Shown one piece after another: positions 43,878-53,284 of a DNA stretch of 64,000 bases. Below the pieces are notes generated by a model that saw only the letters and a list, made by a program, of their open reading frames with translations, was not told the origin of the DNA and did not search any database. The translations under genes were made by a program, and so were the position numbers. The DNA lies in assembly GCA_030693515.1 (NCBI GenBank), contig JAUYAK010000043.1:16192-80191 (forward strand), read 5' to 3'. Source of the stretch: Opitutaceae bacterium (GTDB lineage Bacteria > Verrucomicrobiota > Verrucomicrobiia > Opitutales > Opitutaceae). How positions within the stretch are numbered: position 1 is the stretch's first letter; each line of letters starts with the position of its first letter.

Positions 43878-44639
43878 ATGAAACTGAAGCTCCTCGCCAC
43901 TCTCTCGATTCTCGCGCTCGGCCCCGTCGCCCTGCGCGTCCAAGCCCAGCAGGTCACCCTGCCCGGCCAGCCCGCGCCCGCGCCGACTTTCACCGACACC
44001 CAGCTCGTCGAGGAATTCGGCTGGTTCATCGGCAAGCGCGTCGGCCTCACCGAGCTGGAATTCAGCGAAGCCGATCTCGACACGCTGCTCCGCGGCATCC
44101 GTGCCGCCGCGATGGGCAAGGACTCGCCCTACGAACTCGAGAAGATCGGGCCCGCGATGGACGAGTTCATGCAGAAGCGCCAGGGCGCCTACCTCGCCAA
44201 GCTCAAAACCAAAAACGAGGGCGCCAACGCCGCCTACTTCGCCAAGCTCAAGGAAAACAAGGCCGTCGTCGCGCTCCCCAGCGGCCTCCATTACGAAATC
44301 ATCAAGCAGGGCGACGGCACGACACCGCGGCCGACCGACACCGTGAAGGTCCACTACGTGGGCACGCTGCTCGACGGCACCGAGTTCGACAGCTCGATCA
44401 AACGCAACGAGCCCGCCGAGTTCCCGCTCGACCAAGTGATCCCCGGCTGGACCGAAGGCATCCAGAAGGTGACCAAGGGTGGCAAAATCAAACTCTACGT
44501 CCCGCCCGCGCTCGGTTACGGCGACCAAGGCAACTCCGGCATCCCTCCGGGCTCGACCCTCGTGTTTGACGTCGACCTGCTCGACATCAAGAGCGCGACG
44601 CCCGCGCCCGCCGCGCCGGCCCCGGCCACGAAGAAATAA
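43878..44639 (+). CDS. Exported FKBP-type peptidyl-prolyl isomerase
   Basis: A 253-residue periplasmic cis-trans prolyl isomerase and chaperone-like protein. The signal peptide ends near RVQAQ. Residues 30-135 form the helical dimerisation domain of FkpA-type proteins (with KTKNEGANAAYFAKLKENK). The FKBP domain (about 140-240) has YVGTLLDGTEFDSS and YVPPALGYGDQGNSGIPPGS, including the Tyr/Phe/Asp drug-pocket residues of the family. A perfect GC-rich terminator follows the stop codon. The ATG at 43878 follows a C/T-rich leader. Confidence 0.93.
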   Translation: MKLKLLATLSILALGPVALRVQAQQVTLPGQPAPAPTFTDTQLVEEFGWFIGKRVGLTELEFSEADLDTLLRGIRAAAMGKDSPYELEKIGPAMDEFMQKRQGAYLAKLKTKNEGANAAYFAKLKENKAVVALPSGLHYEIIKQGDGTTPRPTDTVKVHYVGTLLDGTEFDSSIKRNEPAEFPLDQVIPGWTEGIQKVTKGGKIKLYVPPALGYGDQGNSGIPPGSTLVFDVDLLDIKSATPAPAAPAPATKK

Positions 44640-44684
44640 GCGCCGCACTCCCGCCGCGGCCGCACCCGGCCCCGCTCTCTCCCA

Positions 44685-44716
44685 CGCGCCCCGGTTTGCC
44701 GGGGCGCGTTTTTTTT
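44685..44716 (+). terminator. Strong intrinsic terminator of the FKBP gene
   Basis: A perfect 10-bp stem (44685-44694 with 44699-44708, arm CGCGCCCCGG) and a 4-base TTTG loop are followed by eight T residues at 44709-44716. It lies 46 bases past the FKBP stop, making a textbook rho-independent terminator. Confidence 0.93.
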
Positions 44717-44771
44717 CGGGCTCGCGGAAACACCGGAACCCGCTCGAATCGTTGGGAGTCCCCCTTAGCCC

Positions 44772-45428
44772 ATGCGTTCCCCTGTCCGGATGTTCCTCGC
44801 CTGCGCACTGCTGCTGCTCGCGGCAGCTGGCTTGGCGCCGTCCGGTCACGCCGCGGGTGATGACAGCCGTTTCTCATCCTCGCTCAACGCCACCGACCGC
44901 GCTGCCGCGGGCCTGCCCAAGCTCACTTCGGATCAAATCGCCGTCATCGACGCGCTCGTGCGGCGCGATACCTCGCGCGTGGCGGGCAGCATCGCGGCGA
45001 ACGCCACCTCGACCGCCGAGGCGGCGGCGACTTTTTCGCAGCGCCTCACGGCCGACGAGCGCCGCGTCGCCGGCCTCGCCGGCCTGTCCACCGCCGAGAT
45101 CGCTCAGCTCGATTCGCTCATCGCCCGCCAGCAGACGGCCCGCTTCGCGCGCACTCTCCTCGCGCCCCCGGCCTTCCTTGCCCGGCCGTCCCGCACCATC
45201 GAGGCGACCGAGAAGAAGACCGAGCGCGCGATCCACGGATCGTTTTCGCTGAGCTTCGGCATGGGCAGCGGCGGCTACAGCGAGAAGACCGGCTCGATGA
45301 ATTTCGTCTTCGAGGATCCGGCCCGCGGGCTCACGATCAGCGTCGGCTACAGCGAATCGCACATCAAGGGCGGCCGCGACTATCGCGAGATTCCCTACGC
45401 GCTGTCTCGCGATCCGGCGCAGCCGTAA
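44772..45428 (+). CDS. Secreted protein with two internal repeats
   Basis: A 218-residue exported protein with a signal peptide (1-28, ending GHAA). Two related segments follow: around residues 32-70 (FSSSLNATDRAAAGLPKLTS then QIAVIDALVRRDTSR) and 87-125 (FSQRLTADERRVAGLAGLST then EIAQLDSLIARQQTAR). They share a pattern of (T/N)ADxRxAAGLxxLx(T/S)xEIAxxDxLIxR. A Gly/Ser-rich beta segment (SFSLSFGMGSGGYSE) follows, then GLTISVGYSES. No known family was recognised. It is convergent with ppk1. Confidence 0.6.
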   Translation: MRSPVRMFLACALLLLAAAGLAPSGHAAGDDSRFSSSLNATDRAAAGLPKLTSDQIAVIDALVRRDTSRVAGSIAANATSTAEAAATFSQRLTADERRVAGLAGLSTAEIAQLDSLIARQQTARFARTLLAPPAFLARPSRTIEATEKKTERAIHGSFSLSFGMGSGGYSEKTGSMNFVFEDPARGLTISVGYSESHIKGGRDYREIPYALSRDPAQP

Positions 45429-45467
45429 GGGCTGCAGTCCCGGATCGGTTGCATGGACCAGCCAGCG

Positions 45468-47651
45468 TCAGGTCGACGCCGGCCCCGGCGCCGGCACGAT
45501 GGCCGGCGTGACCGGCGGTGTCGCGCGCGCGATGGCCGCGGCCATGAAATACCGCTGCGCGCGAAACGACTCCTCGCCCGCCGCGCGCGTCGGCGCGGTG
45601 TAGGTGCCGTCTGGCCTCAGCTCGCGGGCGTCCTCGTTGTCGCGCAGTTCTGTCGCGAGGATTTCCTCGATCACGCGGCGGCGCAGCACGGGGTCCTCGA
45701 CGGGAAACACCGCCTCGACGCGCCGGAAGAAATTCCGCGGCATCCAGTCCGCGCTGCCGCACCACACGCGGGGATCGCCCCCGTTTTCAAAGCAGAAGAT
45801 GCGCGCATGCTCGAGGAAACGGCCCACGATGTTCCGCACCCGGATGTTTTCGCTCAGGCCCTTCACGCCCGGCAGGAGACAGCAGGTCGCCCGCACGATC
45901 AGGTCGATCTTCACGCCGGCCTGCGAGGCCGTGTAGAGACTCTCGATCGTCGTGGGATCCACGAGCTTGTTCATCTTGGCGACGATGCGCGCGGGCTTGC
46001 CGGCGAGGGCGTTGGCCGTCTCGGCCGCAATCAGCTCCTGGGCGCGGGCGTGCAGGTTGAAGGGCGCCACCAGCAGGTGTTTGAACTCCGGCGTGCGGCC
46101 GAGGCCGGTGAGGGTGTTGAAGAGCTGGGCCACCTCGGCTGCGAGGTGATCGCGGCAGGTCAGGAGGCTGAGGTCCGTGTAGAGCCGCGCGGTCTTGGGA
46201 TTGTAGTTGCCGGTGCCGAGATGCACGTAGCGCCGCAGCGCCCCGGCCTCGCGCCGCACGACGAGGCAGCACTTGCAGTGGGTCTTGTGGCCCACGAGGC
46301 CATAGACCACGTGCACGCCCGCCTCCTCCAGCTCGCGCGCCCAGCGGATGTTGTTGGCCTCGTCGAAGCGCGCCATGAGCTCGATCAGCGCCGTCACCTG
46401 CTTGCCGGCCACCGAGGCGTCGATGAGCGCCCGCACGATCGGCGAATCGCCGCTCGTGCGGTAGAAGGTCTGCTTGATCGCGAGCACATCGGGATCGCGC
46501 GCGGCCTGCTCCACAAACTCCACCACCGGGGCGAACGAATCGTAGGGATGGTGCAGGAGCACATCGCCCTCGCGCATGAGATCAAAAATGGAGCGGTGGG
46601 GCGTGAGCTTGGTCGGGTCCGGCGGCGCAAACGGCGGGAATTTCAGGTCCGGCCGGTCGATCATCTCGTAGAGGCTCATCAGCCGGAAAAGATTCAGCGG
46701 CCCCCGGATCCGGATGGCGTTTTCCGGCGCGAGTTCCAGGTGCCGGCACAGCGCGTCGAACAGCTCCTCGTGCGCGCCGTCCTCGATCTCGAGGCGCACC
46801 GCGGCGCCGCGGCGGAGATTGCGCAGCTCCTCCTCGACCTTCTTGAGCAGGCTCTCGGACTCGTCCTCGTCGATGTAGAGATCGCTGTTGCGCGTGACGC
46901 GGAACGCGTGCGCGCCGCGCACCGCGTAGCCGGGAAACAGCTCCCCGGCGCAGAGCTTGATGATCTCGCTGAGAAACATGTGCCGGCGCGGCCCGGGCGC
47001 GTCGGGCAGGATCTGCACGATGCGCGGCAGGCTGCGCGGCACCGGCAGGATGATCATGAGGTTCTCCTGCTTCGGCGTCTCGGGGTGATCGAGGGAGACG
47101 AGCACGTTGAGCGTCTTGTTGCCGAGCAGCGGAAAGGGATGCGCCGCATCGACGGCGAGCGGCGTGAGCACGGGCTGCACCTGCGTCGCGAAATGCGCGC
47201 GCACCCAGGCGAGCTCCTTTTCATCCAGCTGCGCCGCGGTGCGAAACTGCACGCCGATCGCATCGAGCGCGGGCAGCAGCTCGCGGCGCCAGCACTCGTA
47301 TTGGTCCGCCACGAGTTCGTTGATCGCCGTCCGCACGAGGCGCAGCTGCTCGCGCGGCGTGAGGCCGTCCAGCGAAAGATCGCCCGTCTCCGAATCAGCC
47401 TGCTGCATGAGGCCCGCGACGCGAATCTCGAAATACTCGTCGAGGTTGGAACTCACGATCGCGAGGAACTTCACGCGTTCGAGCAGCGGGTTGGCGGGGC
47501 TGCGCGCCTGCTCCAGGACCCGGCGGTTGAACGCAATCCAGCTCAGCTCGCGGCTGCCAAAGACGACTTTGCCCGCCGCCGGCGAGCGGCGCGCCGCGCG
47601 GGCGGCGGCTTCGGAGGGCGAGGGACGGCGTTTGGGACGGGGAGAGGGCAT
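45468..47651 (-). CDS. ppk1: Polyphosphate kinase 1
   Basis: A 727-residue enzyme that makes polyphosphate from ATP. It contains the family's first-domain RELSWIAFNRRVLEQA, the HHPYDSF segment, and the catalytic THCKCCLVVRR loop that carries the phosphorylatable HxK histidine. The adjacent VHLGTGNYNPKTARLYTDLS is diagnostic. The ATG at 47651 (MPSPRPKRRPSP) is chosen over a longer in-frame start inside the chloride-channel gene. The N-terminal 30 residues are basic and Pro-rich. It follows the ClC gene by 79 bases. Confidence 0.94.
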   Translation of the reverse strand: MPSPRPKRRPSPSEAAARAARRSPAAGKVVFGSRELSWIAFNRRVLEQARSPANPLLERVKFLAIVSSNLDEYFEIRVAGLMQQADSETGDLSLDGLTPREQLRLVRTAINELVADQYECWRRELLPALDAIGVQFRTAAQLDEKELAWVRAHFATQVQPVLTPLAVDAAHPFPLLGNKTLNVLVSLDHPETPKQENLMIILPVPRSLPRIVQILPDAPGPRRHMFLSEIIKLCAGELFPGYAVRGAHAFRVTRNSDLYIDEDESESLLKKVEEELRNLRRGAAVRLEIEDGAHEELFDALCRHLELAPENAIRIRGPLNLFRLMSLYEMIDRPDLKFPPFAPPDPTKLTPHRSIFDLMREGDVLLHHPYDSFAPVVEFVEQAARDPDVLAIKQTFYRTSGDSPIVRALIDASVAGKQVTALIELMARFDEANNIRWARELEEAGVHVVYGLVGHKTHCKCCLVVRREAGALRRYVHLGTGNYNPKTARLYTDLSLLTCRDHLAAEVAQLFNTLTGLGRTPEFKHLLVAPFNLHARAQELIAAETANALAGKPARIVAKMNKLVDPTTIESLYTASQAGVKIDLIVRATCCLLPGVKGLSENIRVRNIVGRFLEHARIFCFENGGDPRVWCGSADWMPRNFFRRVEAVFPVEDPVLRRRVIEEILATELRDNEDARELRPDGTYTAPTRAAGEESFRAQRYFMAAAIARATPPVTPAIVPAPGPAST

Positions 47652-47730
47652 GGCGGACAGGCCACCATGCAGCGGGCCCGGCCGGCGGCAAGCCAGCCGG
47701 GAACGAGGCCGTGACCCAATTGTGACGCGA

Positions 47731-49506
47731 CTACGCCGGTTTCGGTGCCTTGCGCTGCTCGACGAGCGCGAGCAGCAGATCGGTCTTGGCCAAGCTGCCC
47801 CGCAGCACGCCCGCCGCATCCACGACCGGCAGCCGCTCGGCCACGATGCCCAGGAAGCCGGCCAGCGCCTCCGTGAGCGGCTGATCCGGCGCGGTGCGCG
47901 GGAAGTCGTCGCGCACGATGTCGCGCGCGAGCACCAGCTCCGCCAGCGCCGGCTCACCCAGATAGGGCTTGATGTCGTGCATGGAGACCACGCCGAGAAA
48001 CCTCCCGGCCTCGTCGACCACGTAGAGGTTGTTCACGCGCAGCTTCACAAACATCCCCGCGATTTCCGCGAAGCGCGCCGCCGGCGTGAGCACCGGCGGA
48101 TTGGGCCGCATGAGGTCGGCCACGCGCTGGCCCATCAGCGTGGGGGCGGGCGCGTCAGCGGCCTTGCGCTTCAGCGCCTCATCATAGAGCGAGGAGGAGC
48201 TGATGCCCTTCGCCGTGTAGAAGGCGATCACGCTGCACAGCAGCAGCGGCAGGATGATGTCGTAGCTCATCGTCATCTCGAAAATCATGATGACCGCCAT
48301 CACCGGCGCACGGCTGGCCGCGGAAAGAAACGCCCCCATGCCCACCAGCGCAAACGCGAGCGGGTTGGGCGCCCCCGCCGGCCACACATGGTGCACCGCC
48401 GTGCCGAACAGCAGCCCCGCGCTGGCGCCCATGAACAGCGACGGCGTGAACACGCCTCCCGGCGCGCCCGAGCCAAACGACGCCATCGTCGCGAGCCACT
48501 TGCACGCCAGCAGCCCCGGGATGAACACCCAGGCCACCTTGCCCGAGAGGATCTCGACAACGACCGAGTAGCCATTGCCGCACACCTGCGGCACCTGAAT
48601 CGCGATCACGCCCACGATCAGGCCGCCGAGCGCCAGGCGGAGCACGATGGGCAGCCGCAGCGAGACAAAGAACTTTTCCGCATGCCGCAGCGACGCGAGG
48701 AACACCGGCGCCATCACGCCCGCGACCAGTCCGAGCAAAATGAACGGCCCCATCTCAAGAAACGTGGCCTCGCCGAACGCCGGCACCTTGTAGAGCGCCC
48801 GCGACGCCGTGAACAGGTGCAGCGTGAGCGTCGCGGACACGGCGGAAATCACCAGCGGCCCCAGGCTCTCCATCGCGATCGTGCCCAAGATAATCTCCGC
48901 CACAAAAAACGAGCCGGCGATGGGCGCGTGATAGGCGGAGGCGATGCCCGCCGCCGCGCCGCAGGCCACGAGCAGCCGCAGCTGAGGCGGCGTGAATTTG
49001 CGCCAGCGCCCGAGCGCCGAGGCCACCACCGCCGCGAGCTGCACCATCGGACCCTCGCGTCCGATCGAACCGCCGGAGCCGATGGAAAAGAGCGCCGCGG
49101 CCGATTTCACCAGACTTGCGCGCCGCGGCACATGGCCGTTGCCGATCAGGATGGCCTCCATGTAATCGGTCGAGCTTTCCGAGCGCGTGATCCTCTGCCC
49201 GAACAGCAGAATCGCCCCCGCGACCGCGCCGCCCGCCGTCGGCACCAGCAGCACCGCCCACCACGGCAGCCGCGCCATCGATCCCACCACGCCCAGCTCC
49301 GCGTCGCCGAACCAGCCGTGGACCCGCTCCGTCAGGGTGGTGAACCCCAGCGCCATCAACGCCCCGAGCACGCCCGCGATCGCGGCCCAGATCAGCGTGG
49401 CCTGCCACTCGTTGGGCTGGATTTTCTCCTGAATCCAGACGCGCCACCGCAGCAACCGCAGCATGCGCTGCAGCAGCAGCGCCGCCGGATCGGTGACGGC
49501 CTTCAT
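47731..49506 (-). CDS. ClC-type chloride channel/transporter with CBS domains
   Basis: A 591-residue inner-membrane protein. The membrane part (1-450) shows the ClC motif GREGP (149-153) with gating Glu151, after an unusual GNGHVP in place of GSGIP at the first filter loop, so ion selectivity is uncertain. Two CBS domains occupy residues 470-590 (including VNNLYVVDEAGRFLGVVSM and LPVVDAAGVLRGSLAKTD), usually binding adenine nucleotides as regulators. The start at 49506 gives a basic, membrane-adjacent N-terminus. Together with ppk1 and ChrA it forms a group of ion and phosphate handling genes. Confidence 0.88.
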   Translation of the reverse strand: MKAVTDPAALLLQRMLRLLRWRVWIQEKIQPNEWQATLIWAAIAGVLGALMALGFTTLTERVHGWFGDAELGVVGSMARLPWWAVLLVPTAGGAVAGAILLFGQRITRSESSTDYMEAILIGNGHVPRRASLVKSAAALFSIGSGGSIGREGPMVQLAAVVASALGRWRKFTPPQLRLLVACGAAAGIASAYHAPIAGSFFVAEIILGTIAMESLGPLVISAVSATLTLHLFTASRALYKVPAFGEATFLEMGPFILLGLVAGVMAPVFLASLRHAEKFFVSLRLPIVLRLALGGLIVGVIAIQVPQVCGNGYSVVVEILSGKVAWVFIPGLLACKWLATMASFGSGAPGGVFTPSLFMGASAGLLFGTAVHHVWPAGAPNPLAFALVGMGAFLSAASRAPVMAVIMIFEMTMSYDIILPLLLCSVIAFYTAKGISSSSLYDEALKRKAADAPAPTLMGQRVADLMRPNPPVLTPAARFAEIAGMFVKLRVNNLYVVDEAGRFLGVVSMHDIKPYLGEPALAELVLARDIVRDDFPRTAPDQPLTEALAGFLGIVAERLPVVDAAGVLRGSLAKTDLLLALVEQRKAPKPA

Positions 49507-49633
49507 CGCGCGTCGGCGCACGCGGACGCCAAAATTGAAGCAGTGGACGGAGTCACGAGCACGCCACGGTAACGCTTGAAGCTTGGGAAACAAGATTTGC
49601 GCGCGACCGATTTTATTTCACCATCCCGACTCC

Positions 49634-49891
49634 ATGAGCGCCAAGCCTGCCAAGCGCAAAGCCCCCTCGCCCGCCCCGGCCCAGACCGTCCCGGCCACCG
49701 TCACCACGTCCGCGGCGCTGCCCGAGACGGCCGCACCCTCGTGGCTTGACTCCGCCGACCCGCGCAAACGCACCTGGGGCCAGATCGCCCTCGTGGTGCT
49801 CTGGCTCTATGTCGCGGCCCTGTGGCTGCTCGCGCTCGATCAGTCGTTCGGCTGGGGCATTTTCGGCCCCAAGGTCCCGTCGATTCCGTAA
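49634..49891 (+). CDS. Small membrane protein of unknown function
   Basis: An 85-residue protein with a Lys/Pro/Ala/Thr-rich N-terminus (residues 1-45) and one hydrophobic segment (about 48-68, GQIALVVLWLYVAALWLLAL), ending at FGPKVPSIP. No family was recognised. Its small size and single anchor might suit a membrane-protein accessory. It starts after the divergent ClC gene and ends 54 bases before the chrA start on the same strand, so it could be co-expressed with that transporter. Confidence 0.5.
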   Translation: MSAKPAKRKAPSPAPAQTVPATVTTSAALPETAAPSWLDSADPRKRTWGQIALVVLWLYVAALWLLALDQSFGWGIFGPKVPSIP

Positions 49892-49945
49892 TCGCGGCCG
49901 CGTCCTGTATTGCCAGACCTCGCCCGGCGGTCGCAGCCTCCGCGC

Positions 49946-51193
49946 ATGTCGTCCGACGCACCCGCGCCTTCCGCCGACGCAGCCGCCGAGACCGTGCAAG
50001 CCCCCGACGAATCGCTCGGGCGGCTGTTCCTGCGGTTTCTCCGTTTCGGTGCGCTCGCCTGGGGCGGCCCCGTGGCGCAAATCGACATGATCCGGCAGGA
50101 ACTCGTCGCGCAGGAAAAATGGATCACACCCGGCCACTTCAAACGCCTGCTCGCAATCTACCAGGTGCTGCCGGGGCCGGAGGCGCACGAGCTGTGCGTG
50201 CATTTCGGCATGATCGCACGCGGGCGCTGGGGCGGGATCGTGGCGGGCCTCGGGTTCATGCTGCCGGGCTTTGTGCTGATGTTTCTGCTCTCTTGGCTCT
50301 ATCTCACGGCGGGCCTCACCAATACCGCCTTTGCCGCGATCTTCCTCGGTATCCAGCCGGCGGTTGTGGCGCTCATCGTGCGCGCGTGTCAGCGCATCGC
50401 CGGCCATAGCCTCACCGATGCACCGCTGTGGGTCGTCGGGCTGCTCGCCGCCGTCGGCGAGGTGCTGGGCGTTTCCTTTTGGATCACCCTGCCGCTCGCC
50501 GGACTCGGCTATGTCGTCGCCACGTCCCGCCGCTGGCTCTGGGCCGCGGTGATCGGCGGCGCGTTCGCCGTCTCGATTTGGCAAACCTCGCCGGTCGTCG
50601 CGGGCCGCGCGCCACTCCTGCCGTCCGCGGCGGTCGTCGGCTCGACGGAGGTGCGCCAGACCGGACAGGCCACGCCCACGGCGCTGTTCGCCTCGGGCCT
50701 GCGCGCGGGGCTGCTCACGTTCGGCGGCGCCTACACGGCGATTCCTTTCCTGAAAGAGGACGCCGTCGAGCGCGGCCGCTGGATGACCGAGCGCGATTTC
50801 CTCGACGGCGTGGCCCTCTCCGGTGTGCTGCCCGCGCCGCTGATCATTTTCTCGACGTTCGTCGGCTACTTCGGCGGCGGTGCGCTCGGTGCCCTCGCGA
50901 TCACACTCGGGATTTTCCTGCCAGCCTTCGGCTTCTCCCTGCTGTTTTTCCGCCATCTGGAGGCCGCGATGGCCAATCCCCTGCTGCGGCATTTTCTCGA
51001 GGGCGTGACCGCCGGGGTCGTGGGCCTGATTGCGATCACGGCAGCCAAACTCGCGCTGACGACGATCTCCACGGTCGCAGCCGGCGCGATCTTCGCGGTC
51101 GCGCTTGCCGCGGCGTGGCGCTGGAAATCCCGCTGGGCTGTGCCCGCCATCATCCTCGCCTCCGGCGGGGCGGGCTGGCTGTTGCTGCGGTGA
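49946..51193 (+). CDS. chrA: ChrA-type chromate transporter
   Basis: A 415-residue membrane protein of the CHR family, which exports chromate in studied members. It has two homologous halves: FLRFGALAWGGPVAQIDMIR then EKWITPGHFKRLLAIYQVLPGP, and again AGLLTFGGAYTAIPFLKEDA then GRWMTERDFLDGVALSGVLPAP. Each half begins with the typical FGG segment. The start at 49946 is the first ATG that gives a short soluble tail before the first helix. With the merA locus it adds a second metal or oxyanion resistance function to the window, although several CHR proteins carry other oxyanions. Confidence 0.88.
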   Translation: MSSDAPAPSADAAAETVQAPDESLGRLFLRFLRFGALAWGGPVAQIDMIRQELVAQEKWITPGHFKRLLAIYQVLPGPEAHELCVHFGMIARGRWGGIVAGLGFMLPGFVLMFLLSWLYLTAGLTNTAFAAIFLGIQPAVVALIVRACQRIAGHSLTDAPLWVVGLLAAVGEVLGVSFWITLPLAGLGYVVATSRRWLWAAVIGGAFAVSIWQTSPVVAGRAPLLPSAAVVGSTEVRQTGQATPTALFASGLRAGLLTFGGAYTAIPFLKEDAVERGRWMTERDFLDGVALSGVLPAPLIIFSTFVGYFGGGALGALAITLGIFLPAFGFSLLFFRHLEAAMANPLLRHFLEGVTAGVVGLIAITAAKLALTTISTVAAGAIFAVALAAAWRWKSRWAVPAIILASGGAGWLLLR

Positions 51194-51225
51194 CGCCGCT
51201 GGGTCGCGCCCCACTTCGCTTCACC

Positions 51226-52362
51226 ATGAATACCCCATCCAGCCCTGTCCGCCGCGCTTTGCTCCGGTCGCTCGCGATCAGTTTCGCGGCGCTTTTCCTT
51301 TCGGCCTCGGCCGCGGATCGTTCGGCGCTCGACGTCGCAATCGGTCAGGCGCGGGTGCTCGTTGAAACGCAGATTGCGCCCAAGGTCCCCGGCGTCTCAG
51401 TTGCGGTCGCAGTCGACGGCCAGGTCGTGTGGTCGCAGGGCTTCGGCTACGCCGATCTCGCGGAGAAAAAGCCCGTGACGCCCGCCACGCGTTTTCGCAT
51501 CGGCAGCATCTCGAAATCCCTCACGGCCGTCGGCCTCATGCTCCTGGTCGAGCGCGGCCAGCTCGATCTCGATGCGCCGGTGCAGCGCTACGTCCCGGAG
51601 TTCCCCGAGAAGGATGTCGTGATCACCACGCGCCAGCTCGCCGGCCACCTCGGCGGCATCCGCCACTACCGCGGCAACGAGATGCACCTGAACCGGCCGT
51701 TTGCCGATGCGCGCGCCAGCCTGAAAATTTTCGACCGCGATCCGCTCGAGGCGCCGCCGGGCACAAAATACATCTACACCACCTACGGCTGGACCCTGAT
51801 CAGCGCGGTGATGGAATCGGCCGCACGCCAGGATTTCCTCGCCTACATGGAGACGGCCGTGCTCCGCCCGCTCGCGCTTGCGCAGACGCGCGCCGACCAC
51901 AAGGGCGCGACCGATCCGGACTGCACACGCTTCTACGCCGGCGAGGCGCCCGACAAATTCACCCCCGCGCCCGCGGTGGACAACAGCTACAAGTGGGCCG
52001 GCGGCGGCTACCTCTCGACCCCCGAGGATCTCGTGCGCTTCGGCTCCGCGCTGCTGCAGCCGGGCTTTCTGAAAACCGACACGCTTGCGCTCATGTTCAC
52101 GCAGCAGAAAACCGCCGACGGCAAGGCCACCGACTACGGCATCGGCTGGCGCATCGGGCGCGATGCGGCCGGCCACCGCGTGATGCTCCACACCGGCGGC
52201 TCGATCGGCGGCACCTCCGTGCTCCTGCTTCATCCGGCGACGCGGACCGTCGTCGCCCTCGTCTGCAACCACTCGAAATCGCCCTTCACCAAAGAAAACT
52301 GGGAGCCGATTGCGGAATCGTTCGCTCCGGTGTTCGCGAGCAAGACCGCGCCACGCCGCTAG
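51226..52362 (+). CDS. Secreted beta-lactamase-fold serine hydrolase
   Basis: A 378-residue exported protein of the serine beta-lactamase/penicillin-binding/esterase superfamily. A signal peptide ends near SASAA (residue 30). Ser94-Ile-Ser-Lys97 is the SxxK nucleophile motif. A TTYGWTL segment gives a Tyr-x-Trp in the second motif and LHTGGSIGGTS the third (HxGG). It is therefore likely a class-C-like hydrolase, which may act on peptides, esters or beta-lactams. The start codon lies 32 bases after chrA on the same strand. Confidence 0.82.
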   Translation: MNTPSSPVRRALLRSLAISFAALFLSASAADRSALDVAIGQARVLVETQIAPKVPGVSVAVAVDGQVVWSQGFGYADLAEKKPVTPATRFRIGSISKSLTAVGLMLLVERGQLDLDAPVQRYVPEFPEKDVVITTRQLAGHLGGIRHYRGNEMHLNRPFADARASLKIFDRDPLEAPPGTKYIYTTYGWTLISAVMESAARQDFLAYMETAVLRPLALAQTRADHKGATDPDCTRFYAGEAPDKFTPAPAVDNSYKWAGGGYLSTPEDLVRFGSALLQPGFLKTDTLALMFTQQKTADGKATDYGIGWRIGRDAAGHRVMLHTGGSIGGTSVLLLHPATRTVVALVCNHSKSPFTKENWEPIAESFAPVFASKTAPRR

Positions 52363-52417
52363 CCCGCTCCGGGGATCTGGATGCGCGAGCTTGCGGCGAC
52401 GGCGGAAACTTAACCCC

Positions 52418-53236
52418 ATGTCCGTAACCCCACACCCTTCCATGAAACCTCCGTCTGTCTTCCTCGCCGAAAACACCAACTCCGAGATCGAGGCGTTTCT
52501 CCGCCAGCACCACACGCTCTACGTCCCGATCGGCGCAATGGAGCAGCACGGCCCGCACTCCGCGATCGGCACGGACATGTTTCTCCCGCAGGAGATCGCC
52601 CGGCGCGTGTGCGTGCGGCAGGGCAATGCCCTCGTCGCGGCGCCGCTCCCCTACACGCTCTCCTACCCGCACCGCGGTTTCGTAAGCGAGTTCAGCCTCG
52701 GCATCGAGACGTTCATGGCGGTCATCCGCGATCTGGCGGTGTCGTTCGCGCGCGCGGGGTTCAAGCGCATCGTCTTTCTCAACGGCCATTACGACAACAC
52801 CTACGCCCTCGCCTACGCCTGCGCGCAGGTGGCGGAGAGCCTGCCGCCGGGCGCGAAGGCGTTTCCCTTCAACTACTGGGACGGCCTGACGCCCGCGCAA
52901 TTCGGCGCGATGACCGAGGGCGGCCGCGGCATGCACGCCGGCGAATGCGAGGTCTCGATGCTCCTCGCCATCAACCCCGCCCTCGTGGACATGGCGCTCG
53001 CCAATGCCGAGTTCCCCAACTTCCCCGACACGATCACCAAGAGCCCCGCATTGCACACGGCGTTTTTCTTTTCCTCGCCCGGCAGCGTCTGGCGCATGAC
53101 GCAATCCGGCACCTGGGGCGACGCCACCAAGGCCACCGCCGCCAAGGGCGAACAGTTCATCGAGGCCGGCGTGCAATCCGTGATCAATCTCATGCAGGAC
53201 ATCGAGAAAACTTTCCGCGAACTGCCCGTGCGGTGA
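52418..53236 (+). CDS. Creatininase-family protein
   Basis: A 272-residue cytoplasmic metal-dependent amidohydrolase of the creatininase/MftE-like family. Metal-ligand motifs are Glu42 and His44 in MEQHGPHSAIGTD (Asp53), His124 in NGHYDN, and His173-Ala-Gly-Glu176 in GMHAGECE. Family members open cyclic amides or process peptide precursors, so the substrate is open. The first ATG at 52418 is used; a second at 52442 (MKPPSVFL) would shorten the protein by eight residues. It is flanked by a sulfatase and a beta-lactamase-fold protein on the same strand. Confidence 0.85.
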   Translation: MSVTPHPSMKPPSVFLAENTNSEIEAFLRQHHTLYVPIGAMEQHGPHSAIGTDMFLPQEIARRVCVRQGNALVAAPLPYTLSYPHRGFVSEFSLGIETFMAVIRDLAVSFARAGFKRIVFLNGHYDNTYALAYACAQVAESLPPGAKAFPFNYWDGLTPAQFGAMTEGGRGMHAGECEVSMLLAINPALVDMALANAEFPNFPDTITKSPALHTAFFFSSPGSVWRMTQSGTWGDATKATAAKGEQFIEAGVQSVINLMQDIEKTFRELPVR

Positions 53237-53284
53237 GCGACCGGTCGCCTCACCCTCATTCCTCTGCCTGATTCATCTTTCCCC

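Noticed and set aside
45453..49572. Long rightward frames opposite ppk1 and the ClC channel
   Set aside because: Shadows of two clear genes; Arg/His-rich, no start signal or domain.
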